Below are positions 6,612 to 7,729 of a DNA stretch of 7,729 bases, piece by piece (position 1 is the first letter of the stretch; each line of letters starts with the position of its first letter). This stretch comes from Salinisphaera sp. UBA6602 (lineage in GTDB: Bacteria; Pseudomonadota; Gammaproteobacteria; Nevskiales; Salinisphaeraceae): positions 9,671 to 17,399 of the forward strand of contig DJIE01000206.1 of assembly GCA_002433465.1 (NCBI GenBank). Reading direction: 5' to 3'. Position numbers and translations under genes: made by a program. The notes under the pieces are model-generated. The model had not been told where the DNA came from. It did not search any database and saw only the letters and a list, made by a program, of their open reading frames with translations.

Positions 6612-7018
6612 GCGACCGCCGCCGAGCGCTCGACGCGGGATCAATCCGATCGGCAGATATCGTCACGACGACCCAAGCGCCGCGTACCGAAAGACCTGCG
6701 ATCCTGACGAGGTCGACGGCGCCGCCCCGTGAGTTAGCGTCGGTATTGGCGGCCGGGTTCGGCCGGACACGATACGACAGCGGCCGCGTCACGCTGAGCC
6801 CAGCGCACTGCATCGGGAGGGCTCGGGCGTTGTTATACGGAGCGCAAGTGCGGGACTCGCCACGCTGAATACGTCCATTGGCGCGAGCCCTTGGACGCGG
6901 CCGATTACGCATTTTACCAAGCGATCACAGGTGGTAGCACCCCACTGCAGCTTGCGTGATCGTGATCCCGGGCGCGCGATCGGTGCGGGTAAAGACCTAA
7001 TGCTCGACGATAATAGAG
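6612..7018. other. Intergenic stretch with no recognised gene
   Basis: About 400 bases separate the STN gene from the operator at 7019. A plus-strand frame is open from the STN stop to a TGA at 6866-6868 but has no ATG, GTG or ribosome binding site near its beginning, and I recognise nothing in its translation. The minus-strand frame across 6580-6912 is Arg/Ser/Pro-rich and looks like a GC-rich shadow. GATCAC at 6923-6928 can pair with GTGATC at 6956-6961 or with the repeated copy at 6962-6967, with GGTG-GTAG-CACC between them; this may be a weak hairpin. The stretch may hold decayed coding sequence, but I cannot show it. Confidence 0.4.
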
Positions 7019-7035
7019 ATGTTATAACGTAACAT
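7019..7035. promoter_or_regulatory. Zur-type operator upstream of the zinc importer genes
   Basis: ATGTTA (7019-7024), TAACG, TAACAT (7030-7035) is a perfect 6+5+6 inverted repeat, with the same half-sites and spacing as the Escherichia coli znu Zur box as I recall it. Its first 15 bases differ from the core of the 5336-5353 palindrome at one position only. GATAAT at 7009-7014 or TATAAC at 7023-7028 could be the -10 element, so a bound repressor would cover the promoter. It precedes the small membrane ORF and the AztA-type ATPase, which is what a Zur site should do. Confidence 0.78.
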
Positions 7036-7155
7036 TATTCAAGTATGAGTCGACGATGTGGTCCACGCACATATACGCTTTCATAACCGTGCCCGAGCGC
7101 GAACCCGGGCAAGATCGACGCGCAGCGACACGCGCTTGAATCGCGCTCTAATGCG

Positions 7156-7326
7156 ATGTCGGACATACCGCGTTGCGTCGGTTTCGATAATTGTTGCTGG
7201 CACACGGCAATGAGCCCGCGTTCCACTTTGCGGGCTTCAGCCGTCCAGCGATTTGGGGCCACGCTCGCGCTGACAGCCGTATTGTGGCTGGCCGTGGGCT
7301 GGGCTCTGGGTGGTTTTTCAGGATGA
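7156..7326 (+). CDS. Small membrane protein, translationally coupled to the zinc ATPase
   Basis: This 56-residue ORF ends in TGA 7324-7326, overlapping the ATG of the downstream ATPase (ATGA 7323-7326). An internal ATG at 7210 would give a 38-residue version. Neither start has a clear ribosome binding site, so the start is uncertain. The C-terminal part (ATLALTAVLWLAVGWALGG) is a good single transmembrane helix preceded by basic residues (PRSTLRASAVQR), which suggests an inner-membrane protein with its N-terminus inside. The longer form adds a short stretch with three cysteines and a histidine (C7, C13, C14, H16), conceivably a metal site. I recognise no family. The overlap and the helix favour a real gene; the small size and lack of ribosome binding site argue for caution. 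It may assist the importer or simply couple its translation. Confidence 0.45.
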   Translation: MSDIPRCVGFDNCCWHTAMSPRSTLRASAVQRFGATLALTAVLWLAVGWALGGFSG

Positions 7327-7729
7327 GCACGAGCCCGGATATCCAGCTGGAGAACCTGACGCTGTCCTATCGACGGCATCCGGCGGTACACCACCTGTCG
7401 GGGCGATTCGCGCCCGGCTCACTGACGGCGGTGGTTGGCCCGAACGGGGCCGGCAAGTCCACGTTGCTCAAGGGCCTCATGGGGGCCCTGCGGGTCGACG
7501 ACGGTCGTATTCGGCTGTCCGGCATTGCCCGGCGGGACATTGCCTATCTACCACAACAAAGCGAGCTCGATCGAAATTTTCCCATGCAGGTGCTCGATCT
7601 CGTCTCGCTTGGGCTGTGGGGGCGCCTCGGCGCTTTTCGGCGCGTGGCCGGGCGCGACTTGGAACGCGCGCTGGCTGCACTGGCCGCGGTGGGCCTCGAA
7701 GGCTTCGAAACACGCGCGATCGGCACGTT
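7323..7729 (+). CDS. aztA: Zinc ABC importer ATPase, AztA/ZnuC type, N-terminal part
   Basis: This is the first 135 residues of a cytoplasmic ATPase of the zinc/manganese importer class; the gene runs off the window. Walker A is GPNGAGKST (39-47) and the Q-loop is YLPQQ with Q78. The following DRNFPMQVLDLVSLGLW (83-99) is the segment typical of metal-type (A-1) ATPases. HPAVHHL near the start, RRDIAYLPQ, SLGLW and the GFETRAIGT end resemble AztA, the ATPase of the aztABCD zinc importer, more than E. coli ZnuC; this is a judgement from remembered sequences. Signature, Walker B and H-loop lie beyond the window. The ATG overlaps the stop of the small membrane ORF, and the Zur-type operator at 7019-7035 lies upstream, consistent with induction under zinc starvation. 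Permease (aztB) and binding protein (aztC) genes are expected to follow. Confidence 0.85.
   Translation, partial: MSTSPDIQLENLTLSYRRHPAVHHLSGRFAPGSLTAVVGPNGAGKSTLLKGLMGALRVDDGRIRLSGIARRDIAYLPQQSELDRNFPMQVLDLVSLGLWGRLGAFRRVAGRDLERALAALAAVGLEGFETRAIGT

Noticed and set aside
6611..6868. Plus-strand stop-free frame after the STN gene
   Set aside because: It has no usable start codon or ribosome binding site near its beginning and no recognisable protein pattern; chance openness in GC-rich DNA explains it.
7035..7394. Minus-strand open frame overlapping the zinc leader and the start of aztA
   Set aside because: It overlaps a clear ATPase on the other strand and has no domain pattern or membrane segment.
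1..7729. Insertion sequence, CRISPR array, tRNA or rRNA
   Set aside because: No transposase pattern, regularly spaced repeats, tRNA-like cloverleaf or rRNA segment was seen on reading either strand.

Overview
The window is visibly GC-rich, with dense coding and short AT-richer islands at regulatory points. Its gene types (a TonB-dependent receptor with a BtuF/BtuC/BtuD-type ABC importer, a freestanding STN-domain protein and an AztA-type zinc ATPase) indicate a Gram-negative proteobacterium. A GC-rich gammaproteobacterium of the halophile kind (Salinisphaera- or Halomonas-like) is my best guess, by inference only; there is no phylogenetic marker here.

Layout. Bases 1-285 (+) hold the C-terminus of an alpha/beta hydrolase. 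It converges, across a hairpin at 300-338, on a tightly coupled four-gene operon on the minus strand, read from 5300 down to 336: TonB-dependent outer-membrane receptor, Tat-exported periplasmic binding protein, FecCD/BtuC-family permease and BtuD/FecE-family ATPase. Every junction in the operon overlaps (one TGATG, two ATGA). Divergent from the receptor, on the plus strand, is a small class I SAM-dependent methyltransferase (5426-6115). A secreted freestanding STN-domain protein follows (6273-6611), then about 400 bases in which I recognise nothing. Last come an inverted-repeat operator (7019-7035), a tiny membrane-protein ORF (7156-7326) and the start of an AztA/ZnuC-type zinc importer ATPase (from 7323, cut by the window end).

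How it fits together. The divergent receptor/methyltransferase promoter region carries a perfect 18-bp palindrome (5336-5353), GTTATGTTATAACATAAC. The region before the zinc ATPase carries ATGTTA-N5-TAACAT (7019-7035). They share a 15-base core with one difference, and both match the TGTTATA/ATAACA type of operator bound by Zur, the zinc-responsive repressor. The simplest reading is a zinc-starvation island. It would combine a conventional zinc ABC importer with a complete outer-membrane-to-cytoplasm route (receptor, binding protein, permease, ATPase) that homology alone would label 'vitamin B12' or 'ferric siderophore', and a co-controlled methyltransferase. The substrate of that route, the job of the methyltransferase and the role of the freestanding STN protein are the open and interesting points.
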